64,000 bases of DNA from Micrococcus endophyticus (GTDB lineage: Bacteria > Actinomycetota > Actinomycetes > Actinomycetales > Micrococcaceae): NCBI RefSeq assembly GCF_014205115.1, contig NZ_JACHMW010000001.1, positions 2,418,001 through 2,482,000 of the forward strand. The letters are read 5' to 3'. The position numbers and the translations under genes were made by a program. Numbering within the stretch: position 1 is the first letter of the stretch; each line of letters starts with the position of its first letter. Below are positions 9,188 through 17,720 of this stretch, piece after piece. The notes beneath the pieces were generated by a model. That model was not told where the DNA came from. It saw only the letters and a list, made by a program, of their open reading frames with translations, and made no database searches.

Positions 9188-9201
9188 GGTTCCCCCTCGC
9201 A

Positions 9202-10005
9202 TCACGTGTGACCTGCGTCATCCTGCCATGGCGGGTGGACGGGTCGGGCCCCCTGTGGACAGGCCTCGATGATCATCAGCGGGTGCTCCGCCCCGTCGAA
9301 TGGGCGGCCGCGCCAGTCGCTCCAGACGCGGTCCACCGCCAGCCCCGCCGCCGCGAGGTCCTCGGTCACCTGCTCCACGGAGCGGAACTGCAGGTGCTCC
9401 TCACCCTCGCGGACCACGCCCTCATCCGAGCACTCGGTGCGTCATCGGTGCACGACGACGCCGTCCGCGTCCGGCGCGTTCGTCGCCTCGGACTCGACGA
9501 GGCGACCGGCCGCCGTCGTCCGTTCCGTGGGCTCCTGCTGCCAGTCCTCCCAGGCGCGGCGGACGGGGTTGCGGGTCTCGAACAGCAGCCGACCGCCGGG
9601 GACCAGGCCGGCGGCGATGCGCCGCAGGGCGCCGTGCCAGTCCTGGCCGATCAGGTGCATCGCCACGTTCCCGCTCATGATCACCAGGTCCGCCGACGCC
9701 GGCTCGATCAGCTCCGCGGTGCCCCGCCGCCACTCGACGCGGTCCCCGCCGGGGCGCGCCCGGGCGACGCGCAGCATGGCCTCGGCCGGGTCGATCCCGA
9801 CGACGGCGCGGTCGTCGCCGGTCAGCGTCACCGTGAGCGATCCGGTGCCGCAGCCGAGATCGACGATCCGCCGGGCGCCGGACTCCTCGGCCGCCCGGCG
9901 GAAGTACGCGTGGTCCTCTCCGGGCGGGTTGTCGAGGTCATAGAGGGCGACGACGCGAGCGTCATCGTAGGCGCGGCGGTTCGTCTCGGCCGGGTCCAGA
10001 TGCAT
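9202..10005 (-). pseudogene. SAM-dependent methyltransferase interrupted by an in-frame TGA
   Basis: Starts at ATG 10005 (MHLDPAETNRRAYDD). The class I methyltransferase motif I (IVDLGCGTGSLTVTLTG), motif post-I (VVGIDPAEAML) and motif IV region (DLVIMSGNVAMHLI) are present. After about 188 codons the frame meets TGA at 9442-9444, then continues open in the same frame for about 80 more codons (VVREGEEHLQFRSVEQVTEDL) to the expected C-terminus ending at 9202. A single nonsense change, such as Trp or Arg to stop, explains this. The truncated product would keep the SAM site but lose the C-terminal sheet. Confidence 0.75.
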
Positions 10006-10105
10006 GGACGGCACCGTATCCTGAAGATGACCGCATGCACCGGCAGCTGGACCACGAGGAGTTCGACCAGCGGCTCGAGGGCTGAGCCGCCCTGATCTGC
10101 CGCGC

Positions 10106-10206
10106 TCACCCCACAAAGACGCAGAAGGGGTGGCCGGCCGGGTCCGCGAACACGTACAGGGGCTCGTCGTCGGAGCGGTCCAGGACGAGGCGCCCGCCCA
10201 GGCCTA
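10106..10206 (-). pseudogene. C-terminal remnant of a VOC/glyoxalase-like gene
   Basis: Reads GGRLVLDRSDDEPLYVFADP followed by AGHPFCVFVG and a stop. This is the typical last strand of vicinal-oxygen-chelate (glyoxalase-like) proteins. The reading is cut at a TA dinucleotide next to an IS5-type inverted repeat end at 10207. The upstream part of the gene is not found nearby. Confidence 0.6.
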
Positions 10207-10225
10207 GGACGTGTCTGACAATGAA
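10207..10225 (+). mobile_element. Solo IS5-type terminal inverted repeat
   Basis: GGACGTGTCTGACAATGAA, preceded by TA, differs by one base over its first 15 from the end of the IS5 copy at 55700 (GGGCGTGTCTGACAAT). It truncates the VOC gene exactly as an insertion would. No matching right end is seen within the next few hundred bases, so this looks like the edge of a decayed element. Confidence 0.6.
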
Positions 10226-10326
10226 CCCGGGGGCCAGCTGACACCATGGAGCGCATGTCTCGTTTCGGGACACAGGCGCGGCATCTCGGGGCTTCTGCGT
10301 GATCGCCGGACCGGGAGGCGGCCGCC

Positions 10327-10620
10327 GTGGTGCTGGCGACCCTGGATCGCCAGGATCCTGAGTACCTCTACGTGGCCCTGGTGGCCGCGACCGCGCCCTG
10401 CCGGATGGAGGCCGTGGGTTTCCACACGGGCACGTTCCCGCACGGGCTGAGCTGGAAGGCCACGGAGGAGGCGGAGACGGTGCTCAACGCCGCTGTGACC
10501 ATGGGCCCGCGTGAGGCCGCCGCCGGTGCGCTGGCCATGCTGGCCTACGTGTCCTGGCTCCGGGGCGAGGGCTCCCTGACCGATGACCGGCTAGCGTTCG
10601 CCAAGGCATGCGCGCCGTGA
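10327..10620 (+). CDS. Hypothetical protein, possibly truncated (weak DUF4192 resemblance)
   Basis: 97 residues from GTG. The sequence is alpha-helical in character (TEEAETVLNAAVTMGPREAA, ALAMLAYVSWLRGEGSLTDDRLAFA). The end resembles the helical C-terminal part of actinobacterial DUF4192 proteins, which would make it a fragment of a longer gene; this is only a resemblance. It sits between an IS end and AT-richer DNA. Confidence 0.4.
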   Translation: MVLATLDRQDPEYLYVALVAATAPCRMEAVGFHTGTFPHGLSWKATEEAETVLNAAVTMGPREAAAGALAMLAYVSWLRGEGSLTDDRLAFAKACAP

Positions 10621-10884
10621 CCGCCATGATCGGGCGCCACCGCGGTGGCCGCGGTGGCCCCCGATCCCGCCCTGGCCTGAAAGCCCATCAAGGGCAGACC
10701 GAAACGGCCCGGGAGCCGCTCACCGGCGGCCCCCGCCGTGTCGAGGACTCGGCGGCACGGCCCGGTGCGCTGCACGCTGCGTACAGCGCATCGGACCGGG
10801 CGAGCACATAAGCCAGCTTGAGCGAAACATAATGGTGCGCTCAGGACGGTTCTTCCTGTCGACCCCGCTGACCCAAGAAAGCCA
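10621..10884. other. Intergenic stretch with no recognised feature
   Basis: I find no convincing gene, terminator or repeat here. Composition falls from very GC-rich to more AT-rich toward the right, suggesting a junction between DNA of different origin. Confidence 0.5.
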
Positions 10885-11265
10885 CTACTGGCGGAACGCT
10901 CCTCGTGCTTGCATCGAATAAACGACTACAAGCAGGAAGACAAGTAGGTGGGCAGCCATGCCGGCAATGTATAGCCACGCTCCCCAGTACCCACTTTCAC
11001 CCGGCAATCGAAATGCGGTCAACCCGGATAACATAAGGGCAGGGGCTAGAGCAAACACCCAGGGAGTGCCCCTTAAGTGCCCCTCGGCACTCTTTAATCG
11101 CCTAGATAAACCCCAGGACGCCACCGAGATAATAATCGAAGTGACCGCGAATCCTAGGGAGAAGGACGAGTGCCGCTCGCCCGTCCAGCCCGATGTAGTC
11201 ATAATTACCCAGGTCGCAGGAATTATTAGTTGTAGAAAGGCAATGCCAACGATCATTGTTCGCAA
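10885..11265 (-). CDS. Hypothetical four-helix membrane protein of foreign composition
   Basis: 126 residues with four hydrophobic stretches: about residues 5-25, 37-53, 69-84 and 94-117. Codon use contains many A/T-ending codons (ATA, AAT, TTA), clearly unlike neighbouring genes, which suggests horizontal acquisition. No family is recognised. No partner gene is adjacent. Confidence 0.6.
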   Translation of the reverse strand: MRTMIVGIAFLQLIIPATWVIMTTSGWTGERHSSFSLGFAVTSIIISVASWGLSRRLKSAEGHLRGTPWVFALAPALMLSGLTAFRLPGESGYWGAWLYIAGMAAHLLVFLLVVVYSMQARGAFRQ

Positions 11266-11731
11266 TCCCCCAATTCTCTAATACCCCGTAACATCGGCTA
11301 CTCAGTTCCCATCCCAGTTCTTCGTTTTCGCCTTCACAACTTCATATTAGACGTTCGCAACGCCTCGGCAGCTTGCCCTACTCGACCCCCCGCCAGCGCC
11401 GTTCGCTACAGCAGCAGGCTGCCCACGGCGGGGGCCGCGGGGGCTCAGGACCACTCCCTCCACCGCCGGCGACTCCTTTCTTCGACCCCTGGACTGGCTC
11501 AGCAGTTGCCCGCGGCCAAGAGCACCGTCACCGTGTTCTCGGCCCATACCGTCGGACCGCACTACAGACCATGTGCCAAGCTCAGCCGGAGCTCCGGTGG
11601 GGGCGACGTGAGATCCGCGACGCCCACTCCGGCGCCAGCAGCTCGCATCGTGACTACAGCCAGATCTCGGCGACACGCCCCGCCCTGACCGCGCTCGGGG
11701 GATACACGCCACCCCACCCGCGGTATGTGGT
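11266..11731. other. Gene-free stretch
   Basis: About 460 bp without a frame I can support. The open frames present are Arg/Ser/Pro-rich shadows typical of noncoding high-GC DNA. No hairpin, tRNA or IS end was recognised. Confidence 0.5.
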
Positions 11732-11998
11732 TTGACACATCGGGAGGTATTCGGCCTCCTGCACCCCTACCGGAGGAGGCAGCTCATCGAGCAGCGGACC
11801 ATCACCTACGCCGACGGCTACAACGCGGCCAAGACCTTCTACATGCGCCGTGAGAACCACGCATGGGCCGTGGCCCACCACTGGCGCGCCGTCACCGAAC
11901 ACCCCAAGGGCGCTCACTCCATCCAGGTGCTCACCATGCTCCTCCCCGAGCTCGTGCGCGCCCTCGCCGCTCACGAGCTCGACCACCCCCAGCCCTGA
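11732..11998 (+). CDS. Hypothetical protein, probably truncated
   Basis: 88 residues with a natural-looking amphipathic composition (RRRQLIEQRTITYADGYNAA, HSIQVLTMLLPELVRALAAH). The only upstream start in frame is TTG, so the true N-terminus may be missing. No family is recognised. Confidence 0.4.
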   Translation: MTHREVFGLLHPYRRRQLIEQRTITYADGYNAAKTFYMRRENHAWAVAHHWRAVTEHPKGAHSIQVLTMLLPELVRALAAHELDHPQP

Positions 11999-12136
11999 GC
12001 CAGCACTTCCCCCGACGGGCACGGACCGCACGGTCCCCGCCCGTCGGCGTTCCCGGCCCGCGCTAGCGGATCGAGGGCCTGGGCTCCTGGCCCACGCTGG
12101 CGGGGCCACGCCGGCGCCACGTGGCCAGCAGAGGTC

Positions 12137-12298
12137 TCAGCCGAAGACACCGCCGAAGGCCATGGCGGTGGCGGTCTCCACGACCCCGGTGACCGCGGAG
12201 CCTAAGGCGTGGTCGTGGGACGCGCGGTAGATCTCCGCGACGGAACGGACGTCGACGGCGTCGATCACCGGCTGCTAGAGCACGGGGCGGGTGACCAT
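12137..12298 (-). pseudogene. Gene relic with internal TAG
   Basis: From ATG 12298 the frame reads MVTRPVL, then TAG at 12275-12277, then QPVIDAVDVRSVAEIYRA, HDHALGSAVTGVVETATAMA and FGGVFG before a stop. The downstream part looks like genuine protein with a hydrophobic Gly/Ala-rich end. A fragment of an unidentified gene is the best reading, with low certainty. Confidence 0.3.
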
Positions 12299-12343
12299 GG
12301 CCACGCATTAAGCGACCTCGGTGTCCGCGTCAGCGTCTCGGCC

Positions 12344-12586
12344 TCAGTCGACGTCGTCGCTCCCCGGATCCACCCACCGAGCGGCCGGCACGACGGCGGC
12401 CTGGGTGATGTTCCCGAGCAGGACCATGAACCCCCAGAGGGCGGCGTCGGCCAGCAGCCACGGCCCGGCATGAGCGCGGTCGGCGTAGGCCAGCAGGTGC
12501 AGCCCCACGGCCACGGCGCAGCCGACCGAGCCGAGGAGGATGCACCGCCAGGACATCCAGGGCGCCGTCCGTGGCGGACCGGCCAC
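12344..12586 (-). CDS. Small hypothetical membrane protein
   Basis: Up to 80 residues from GTG 12586, or 70 from ATG 12556. Two hydrophobic segments are visible (ILLGSVGCAVAVGLHLLAY and LADAALWGFMVLLGNITQAA), then a polar end GSDDVD. The upstream frame +1 (WLVASNALDAGG) also looks coding, so a longer gene may have been frameshifted near 12590. No family is recognised. Confidence 0.45.
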   Translation of the reverse strand: MAGPPRTAPWMSWRCILLGSVGCAVAVGLHLLAYADRAHAGPWLLADAALWGFMVLLGNITQAAVVPAARWVDPGSDDVD

Positions 12587-12833
12587 CCGCGTCGAGGGCG
12601 TTGGAGGCGACCAGCCACCGCGCCCGTCTTCCCGCCGGCGGGGGCGGTCCGCCCGGGGTGCTCCGCGTCAGGCCCGGGAGTCTGACACACCCCCTCCACG
12701 CCAGTCCGTCACACCGGGTCCGCCCCGGCCCGCCGCGCCCCGGAGAGGCTCCGGCCGGTCCCGGATGACGCGGCGGCGGCTCATATTTCGCGCGAGCCGG
12801 CCGTCCGCTGGACTCGCAGCGGCCCGCCGCGTG

Positions 12834-12960
12834 GGATGGGCTCACCACCCATCCAGAGCGGCCGAGAGATCTGGCTCGACGACGCCGCAGCAACCCGCCC
12901 GACGGACCCGGCCCCCCGGGAACGGCAGGCCCGGTGCTACCGCCAGGACCGATGGAGGAG
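12834..12960 (+). promoter_or_regulatory. SAM-I (S-box) riboswitch controlling the methionine operon
   Basis: Conserved S-box blocks appear in order: AGCGGCCGAGAGAT, GACGCCGCAGCAACCC, then GGTGCTACCGCCAGGACC just before the gene. CCATC (about 12849-12853) pairs with GATGG (12951-12955) to close P1. That 3' strand runs straight into GGAGGAG, the ribosome binding site of the ATG at 12966. An upstream hairpin, GGATGGG (12834-12840) with CCCATCC (12848-12854), competes for the same P1 strand. This indicates control of translation start: when SAM is bound, P1 hides the ribosome binding site. Mechanism is inferred from pairing. Confidence 0.9.
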
Positions 12961-12965
12961 AGCAG

Positions 12966-14315
12966 ATGCCCCGTCATGCCACACAACAAGTCCACGCCGG
13001 CTACGAGCCCGCCGCACCCCACCGGCCGGTCGTCCCGCCCATCCACCAGACCACGGCGTTCCGTTTCCCGGATCACGCCACGGCGGCATCGATGTTCCGG
13101 CTCGAGACCCCCGGCTTCACCTACAGCCGCACGGGCAACCCGACCGTCGCGGTGTTCGAGAACCGCCTCGCCGCGCTGGAGGGCGGCATCGGCGCGATCG
13201 CCACGGCCACCGGCCAGGCCGCCGTCGCGCTGTCCCTGCTGGCGCTGCTGCAGGGCGGCAATCACCTGGTCGCCTCCAGCCAGCTCTACGGCGGCACCGT
13301 GGACCTGCTGACGGACACGTTCGCGGACTTCGGCATCGAGGTCACCTTCGCGGACCCGGCGGACCCGCCCGCGTGGGCCGCCGCGGTCCGGCCCGACACC
13401 CGCGCGTTCTTCCTCGAGGCCATCACCAACCCGCTCGCCACCCTCCCGGACCTGCCCGCGCTCGCGGACCCCGCCCACGCGGCCGGTGTGCCCGTGGTGG
13501 TGGACAGTACCCTCGCGACACCGGCCCTCTACCGGCCGCTGGAGCACGGCGCCGACGTCGTCGTGCACTCGGCCACCAAGTTCCTCGGCGGGCACGGCGC
13601 GGTGCTCGGCGGCGCGATCGTGGACGGCGGCACGTTCGACTACGGCGCGGCGCCGGACCGGTGGCCGCAGCTGGCCCGACCCAAGGCCCGCTACGGCGGG
13701 CAGACGCTGGTCGAGCGGCACGGCCGCGGCGCCTACCTGACGCTGGCCCGCAGCAAGTTCCTGCACGACCTCGGCCCCACCCTCGCCCCCGCGAGCGCGG
13801 CGCAGTTCATCCAGGGGCTCGAGACGCTCGACCTGCGCGTGGCCCGCCACACCGCCACCGCCCTGGCCGTGGCCGAACACCTGGCCGGGCACCCCGCCGT
13901 CGCGCGGGTGCACCACCCCGGCGTGGCCGGGCATCCCAGTGCGGCGCTGGCCGCCCGCGACTTCCCGGACGGCGTCGGCTCGGTGTTCTCCTTCGACCTG
14001 GCCTGCGGCCCCGAGGCCGTGGCCCCGTTCCTCGACGCGCTCGAGCTGTTCCAGCTGGTGGTCAACGTCGGCGACGCCCGGTCTCTCGTCTCCCACCCCG
14101 CGACCATGACGCACTGTCGCCTGACGCGGCAGCAGCGCGAGGCCGCCGGGATCGCCGAGACCACTGTCCGGCTCTCCATCGGGCTGGAGTGTCCCGACGA
14201 CCTGATCGCGGACCTGGACCGTGCCCTGGCCGTGGTGTCCGCCGCCGGGCCGTCCGTCCCCGCCGCCACGCCCGCCGTCCCCGAGACCGCCGCCGTCACC
14301 CTGGAGGTGCGCTGA
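12966..14315 (+). CDS. metY: O-acetylhomoserine sulfhydrylase (aminocarboxypropyltransferase)
   Basis: 449 residues, Cys/Met-metabolism PLP enzyme family. PLP lysine in VVHSATKFLGGHG at about residue 205; YSRTGNPT, VVDSTLATP and the MetY-type end NVGDARSLVSHPATMTHCRL. MetY makes homocysteine from O-acetylhomoserine and sulfide. ATG 12966 follows GGAGGAG, which the SAM-I riboswitch can mask. First gene of metY-metB-mesX-mesD; the next start is one base after this stop. The MetY rather than MetZ assignment rests on the NVGD..SL..HPATMTH block. Confidence 0.88.
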   Translation: MPRHATQQVHAGYEPAAPHRPVVPPIHQTTAFRFPDHATAASMFRLETPGFTYSRTGNPTVAVFENRLAALEGGIGAIATATGQAAVALSLLALLQGGNHLVASSQLYGGTVDLLTDTFADFGIEVTFADPADPPAWAAAVRPDTRAFFLEAITNPLATLPDLPALADPAHAAGVPVVVDSTLATPALYRPLEHGADVVVHSATKFLGGHGAVLGGAIVDGGTFDYGAAPDRWPQLARPKARYGGQTLVERHGRGAYLTLARSKFLHDLGPTLAPASAAQFIQGLETLDLRVARHTATALAVAEHLAGHPAVARVHHPGVAGHPSAALAARDFPDGVGSVFSFDLACGPEAVAPFLDALELFQLVVNVGDARSLVSHPATMTHCRLTRQQREAAGIAETTVRLSIGLECPDDLIADLDRALAVVSAAGPSVPAATPAVPETAAVTLEVR

Positions 14316-14316
14316 G

Positions 14317-15627
14317 ATGACCGCCGTCCACCACACCACCCGCCCCGTGTCCCGTCCCGCCGTCCGCGGCTTCACCACCACCGCCGTGCACGCCGGCCAG
14401 GAGCCCGACCCGCTGACCGGCGCCGTGGTGCCGCCGATCTACCAGGCCAGCACCTTCGTGCAGGACGGCATCAACGTGCTGCGCGCCGGGCACGAGTACA
14501 GTCGCGGCTCCAACCCGACCCGGAACGGCTTCGAGACCCAGCTCGCCGCCCTCGAGCACGGCGACCGGGCGTTCGCGTTCGCCTCCGGACTCGCCGCCGA
14601 GGACGCCCTCCTGCGGGCCGTGCTGCGCCCCGGCGACCACATCGTGCTGGGCGGCGACGGCTACGGCGGCACCCATCGCCTCATCACCACCGTCCTCGAG
14701 CCGTGGGGCGTGTCCAACACCCCCGTGGACATCACCGACCCGACGGCGGTCGCCGCGGCCGTCCGCCCCGGCCGCACCGCGCTGCTGTGGGTGGAGACGC
14801 CGTCCAACCCGCTGCTCGGCATCGCAGACCTGGCCGCATGGGCGCAGATCGCCCACGACGCCGGCGCGCTGCTGGTCGTGGACAACACGTTCGCCTCGCC
14901 CTACCTCCAGCGGCCCCTGGACCTCGGCGCGGACGTGGTGGTGCACTCCACCACCAAGTACATCGGCGGGCACTCGGACGTGCTCGGCGGCGCCGTGGTG
15001 GTGGCCGACCGCGAGTTCCGCGGCCGGGCACTGGCCGAGGCGGTGGCCTACCAGCAGTTCGCCGCCGGTGCGGTCGCCGGCCCGCAGGACTCCTACCTCG
15101 CCGCCCGCGGCCTCAAGACGCTCGGCCTGCGCATGGACCGGCACGGCGCCAACGCCGCCGCGCTCGCGGGCTGGCTGCAGGGCCGCCCCGAGGTCGCCCA
15201 GGTCTTCTACCCCGGGCTGCCCGACCACCCGGGCCACGACCTCGCCGCGCGGCAGATGGACGGCTTCGGCGGCATCGTCTCCGTGCGGCTGGCCGGGGGA
15301 GAGGCCGCGGCCCGCGCGTTCGCCGAGGCCACCGAGCTGTTCGCGCTCTCGGTCAGCCTCGGCGGGGTCGAATCGCTGCTCTGCTACTCCTCCGAGATGA
15401 CCCACGCCTCCGTGCGGGGCACGCCCCTGGCCGTCCCCACGGACCTGGTCCGGCTCTCCGTCGGCATCGAGGACGTGGCCGACCTGCAGGCGGACCTCGA
15501 GGCCGGCCTCGAGTGCGCCGCACGCGTCGCCGCCGGCCGCGGGACGCCGTCGTCGTCCGCGGTGCCCCGTCCCGCCCCCGTCCACCACCGCACCACCCGC
15601 GTCCGCACCCCGGAGAGGACCCGATGA
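14317..15627 (+). CDS. metB: Cystathionine gamma-synthase-type PLP enzyme
   Basis: 436 residues from ATG 14317, preceded by GGAGGT inside the end of metY. PLP lysine in VVHSTTKYIGGHSDVLGG at about residue 214; YSRGSNPTR, VETPSNPLL and SLGGVESLLCYSSEMTHASV, typical of MetB/MetC-type trans-sulfuration enzymes. It would condense an activated homoserine with cysteine to cystathionine; a gamma- or beta-lyase role cannot be excluded from sequence alone. Its TGA overlaps the ATG of mesX, suggesting translational coupling. Confidence 0.85.
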   Translation: MTAVHHTTRPVSRPAVRGFTTTAVHAGQEPDPLTGAVVPPIYQASTFVQDGINVLRAGHEYSRGSNPTRNGFETQLAALEHGDRAFAFASGLAAEDALLRAVLRPGDHIVLGGDGYGGTHRLITTVLEPWGVSNTPVDITDPTAVAAAVRPGRTALLWVETPSNPLLGIADLAAWAQIAHDAGALLVVDNTFASPYLQRPLDLGADVVVHSTTKYIGGHSDVLGGAVVVADREFRGRALAEAVAYQQFAAGAVAGPQDSYLAARGLKTLGLRMDRHGANAAALAGWLQGRPEVAQVFYPGLPDHPGHDLAARQMDGFGGIVSVRLAGGEAAARAFAEATELFALSVSLGGVESLLCYSSEMTHASVRGTPLAVPTDLVRLSVGIEDVADLQADLEAGLECAARVAAGRGTPSSSAVPRPAPVHHRTTRVRTPERTR

Positions 15628-16670
15628 GCCACGCCACCCTTGTCCCGAGCACCGTGCCCACCCGCGTGGACGACCTGACGTTCAGCATCCACACCACGCC
15701 GTTCGACGAGGACTACACGCCCGCCGCCAGCACGCGCGCCACCACGAACTTCGCCAACCTCGCCCGCGGCGCGGACCGGCGGGAGAACCTGCGCGCCGCC
15801 CTGGCCATGATCGACGGGCGCCTCAACGACCTCGCCCCCTGGGACAACCCGGAGCGGGACCGCTACACGGCGCGGATCGAGATCGTCTCGATCGACGTGC
15901 ACTTCACCGCCGACGACGGCGCAGACGTCGACTTCCCGCTCATGGAGATGCTCGACGTGCGGGTGGTCGAGCGCGCGACGGGCGCCGTGCTCGGCCGCAG
16001 TGTGGGGAACAACTTCTCCTCCTACGTCCGCGACCACGACTTCTCCGTGGTGCTGCCCGCGCACGCGGCGACGTCGCCGGGGACCGAGGAGCCCGACGGC
16101 TTCGGCGACAAGCACGGGCGGCTGTTCCGGCACCTGCTCGACTCGCAGGCGTACCGGGAGCGGTTCCCGCAGCCGCCCGTGATCTGCATCAGCGTGTCCA
16201 CGAGCCGCACCTACCGGCGGCTGACGAACGAGCACCCGGTGCTCGGAGTCGAGTACCGCCAGGACGAAGCCTCCCGCACGGACCGCTACTTCGGCCGGAT
16301 GGGCCTGGGGATCCGGTGCTTCCTGCCGCGCGGGGCCGTGGCGCCGCTGGCGTTCTACTCGCGGGGCGACCTGCTCAACGACCACGCGAACCTCTCCCTG
16401 GCCGGGCTGATCGCCACCATGGAGACCTTCCAGCGGATCTACCGGCCGGAGATCTACAACGCGAACGCCGGGGCCGGCGAGGTCTACCGGCCGCGCCTGG
16501 ACCACGGCGACTTCTCGCAGACCCGGATCGCCTACGACCGCGAGGAGCGGGCCCGCCTCGGCCGGGAGCAGGGGGAGTACACGCAGGAGCACTTCGTGGG
16601 CCCGCACCGCGACCTGCTGGAGCGCTGGGCCGCCGCCCACGCCGCACGAGACACCGAGGAGACCCGATGA
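15624..16670 (+). CDS. mesX: DUF1852 protein MesX, partner of methionine synthase MesD
   Basis: 348 residues matching DUF1852 throughout (SFSIHTTPFDEDY-like start, VGNNFSSYVRDHDFSVVLP, CISVSTSRTYRRL, FYSRGDLLNDHANLSLAG, METFQRIYRPEIYNANAGAG). DUF1852 was renamed MesX after genetic work by Price and colleagues showed it is needed with MesD for methionine synthesis without a folate-binding domain. Its ATGA overlaps both metB and mesD are the usual coupled arrangement. No signal peptide. The biochemical role of MesX is not settled. Confidence 0.88.
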   Translation: MSHATLVPSTVPTRVDDLTFSIHTTPFDEDYTPAASTRATTNFANLARGADRRENLRAALAMIDGRLNDLAPWDNPERDRYTARIEIVSIDVHFTADDGADVDFPLMEMLDVRVVERATGAVLGRSVGNNFSSYVRDHDFSVVLPAHAATSPGTEEPDGFGDKHGRLFRHLLDSQAYRERFPQPPVICISVSTSRTYRRLTNEHPVLGVEYRQDEASRTDRYFGRMGLGIRCFLPRGAVAPLAFYSRGDLLNDHANLSLAGLIATMETFQRIYRPEIYNANAGAGEVYRPRLDHGDFSQTRIAYDREERARLGREQGEYTQEHFVGPHRDLLERWAAAHAARDTEETR

Positions 16671-17698
16671 CCACCCTGATCCCCACCGCCCTCGTCGGCA
16701 GCCTGCCCAAGCCCGGCTGGCTCGCCGAGGAGGAGACGCTCTGGTCGCCCTGGAAGCTCGAGGGGGAGCAGCTGCGCGAGGGCCAGCTCGACGCGCTCGC
16801 CCTCGCCGTGGCCGACCAGGAGCGCGCGGGCATCGACATCGTCTGCGACGGCGAGCAGACCCGCCAGCACTTCGTCACCACGTTCATCGAGCACCTCGGC
16901 GGCGTGGACTTCGACCGGCGCGAGACGGTGCGGATCCGTGACCGGTACGACGCGAGCGTGCCGACCGTCGTCGGGGAGGTGGGCCGGCCGGCGTCGGTCT
17001 TCGTGGACGACGCGAAGGCCCTGCGCGCGCGGACGGACCGGCCCATTAAGTGGACCCTGCCCGGGCCGATGACCATGATCGACACCCTCGCCGACCGCCA
17101 CTACGGCAGCCGCGAGAAGCTCGCGTGGGAGTTCGCGCGCATCCTCAACGAGGAGGCGCGGGAGCTGGCGGCGGTGGGCGTCGACGTCGTGCAGTTCGAC
17201 GAGCCCGCGTTCAACGTGTTCTTCGACGACGTCCGCGACTGGGGCGTGGCGACGCTCGAGCGTGCGGCCGAGGGCCTGACGTGTGAGACGGCCGTGCACA
17301 TCTGTTACGGCTACGGGATCAAGGCGAACAACGACTGGAAGGCCACGCTGGGGCAGGAGTGGCGCCAGTACGAGACGTCGTTCCCGCTGCTGCGCGAGTC
17401 CACGATCGACACGATCGCCCTGGAGCGGCACCATTCCCGGGTGCCGGCGGAGCTCATCGGCCTGCTGCGCGGCAAGAAGGTGATGGTCGGCGCGATCGAC
17501 GTGGCGAGCGACGAGATCGAGACGCCCGAGGAGGTGGCCGCGACCCTCCGGGAGACCCTTGAGTTCGTGGACGCGGACAAGCTGATCGCGAGCACCAACT
17601 GCGGCATGGCGCCGCTGGCTCGCTCGGTGGCGCGGGACAAGACGGCGGCGCTCGTGGCCGGCGCGCGGATCCTCCGGGAGGAGCTGGGCGGAGAGTGA
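16667..17698 (+). CDS. mesD: Core methionine synthase MesD (MetE C-terminal-like)
   Basis: 343 residues, equal to only the catalytic C-terminal half of MetE; the N-terminal folate-binding half is absent, as expected for core methionine synthases. Zinc/homocysteine-site-like motifs HICYGYGIKAN and STNCGMAPL are present, along with IKWTLPGPMTMIDT and VQFDEPAFNVF. It would methylate homocysteine made by MetY or via MetB. Last gene of the riboswitch operon, followed by a short hairpin. The methyl donor for MesD is not known from sequence. Confidence 0.9.
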   Translation: MTTLIPTALVGSLPKPGWLAEEETLWSPWKLEGEQLREGQLDALALAVADQERAGIDIVCDGEQTRQHFVTTFIEHLGGVDFDRRETVRIRDRYDASVPTVVGEVGRPASVFVDDAKALRARTDRPIKWTLPGPMTMIDTLADRHYGSREKLAWEFARILNEEARELAAVGVDVVQFDEPAFNVFFDDVRDWGVATLERAAEGLTCETAVHICYGYGIKANNDWKATLGQEWRQYETSFPLLRESTIDTIALERHHSRVPAELIGLLRGKKVMVGAIDVASDEIETPEEVAATLRETLEFVDADKLIASTNCGMAPLARSVARDKTAALVAGARILREELGGE

Positions 17699-17700
17699 GG

Positions 17701-17720
17701 GGGGGTGCCGGCTCACCCCC
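17701..17720. terminator. Short bidirectional hairpin between convergent genes
   Basis: GGGGGTG (17701-17707) and CACCCCC (17714-17720) form a 7-bp GC stem with a 6-nt loop, between the mesD stop at 17698 and the lysE stop at 17713. No T-run follows, which is usual in high-GC actinobacteria. Confidence 0.5.

Noticed and set aside
9442-9444. Selenocysteine or programmed readthrough at the methyltransferase TGA
   Set aside because: No SECIS-like hairpin is evident, and methyltransferases have no reason for selenocysteine at this place.
10034-10084. Mini frame MHRQLDHEEFDQRLEG
   Set aside because: Sixteen codons, no ribosome binding site and no related neighbour; could be a relic but not supportable.
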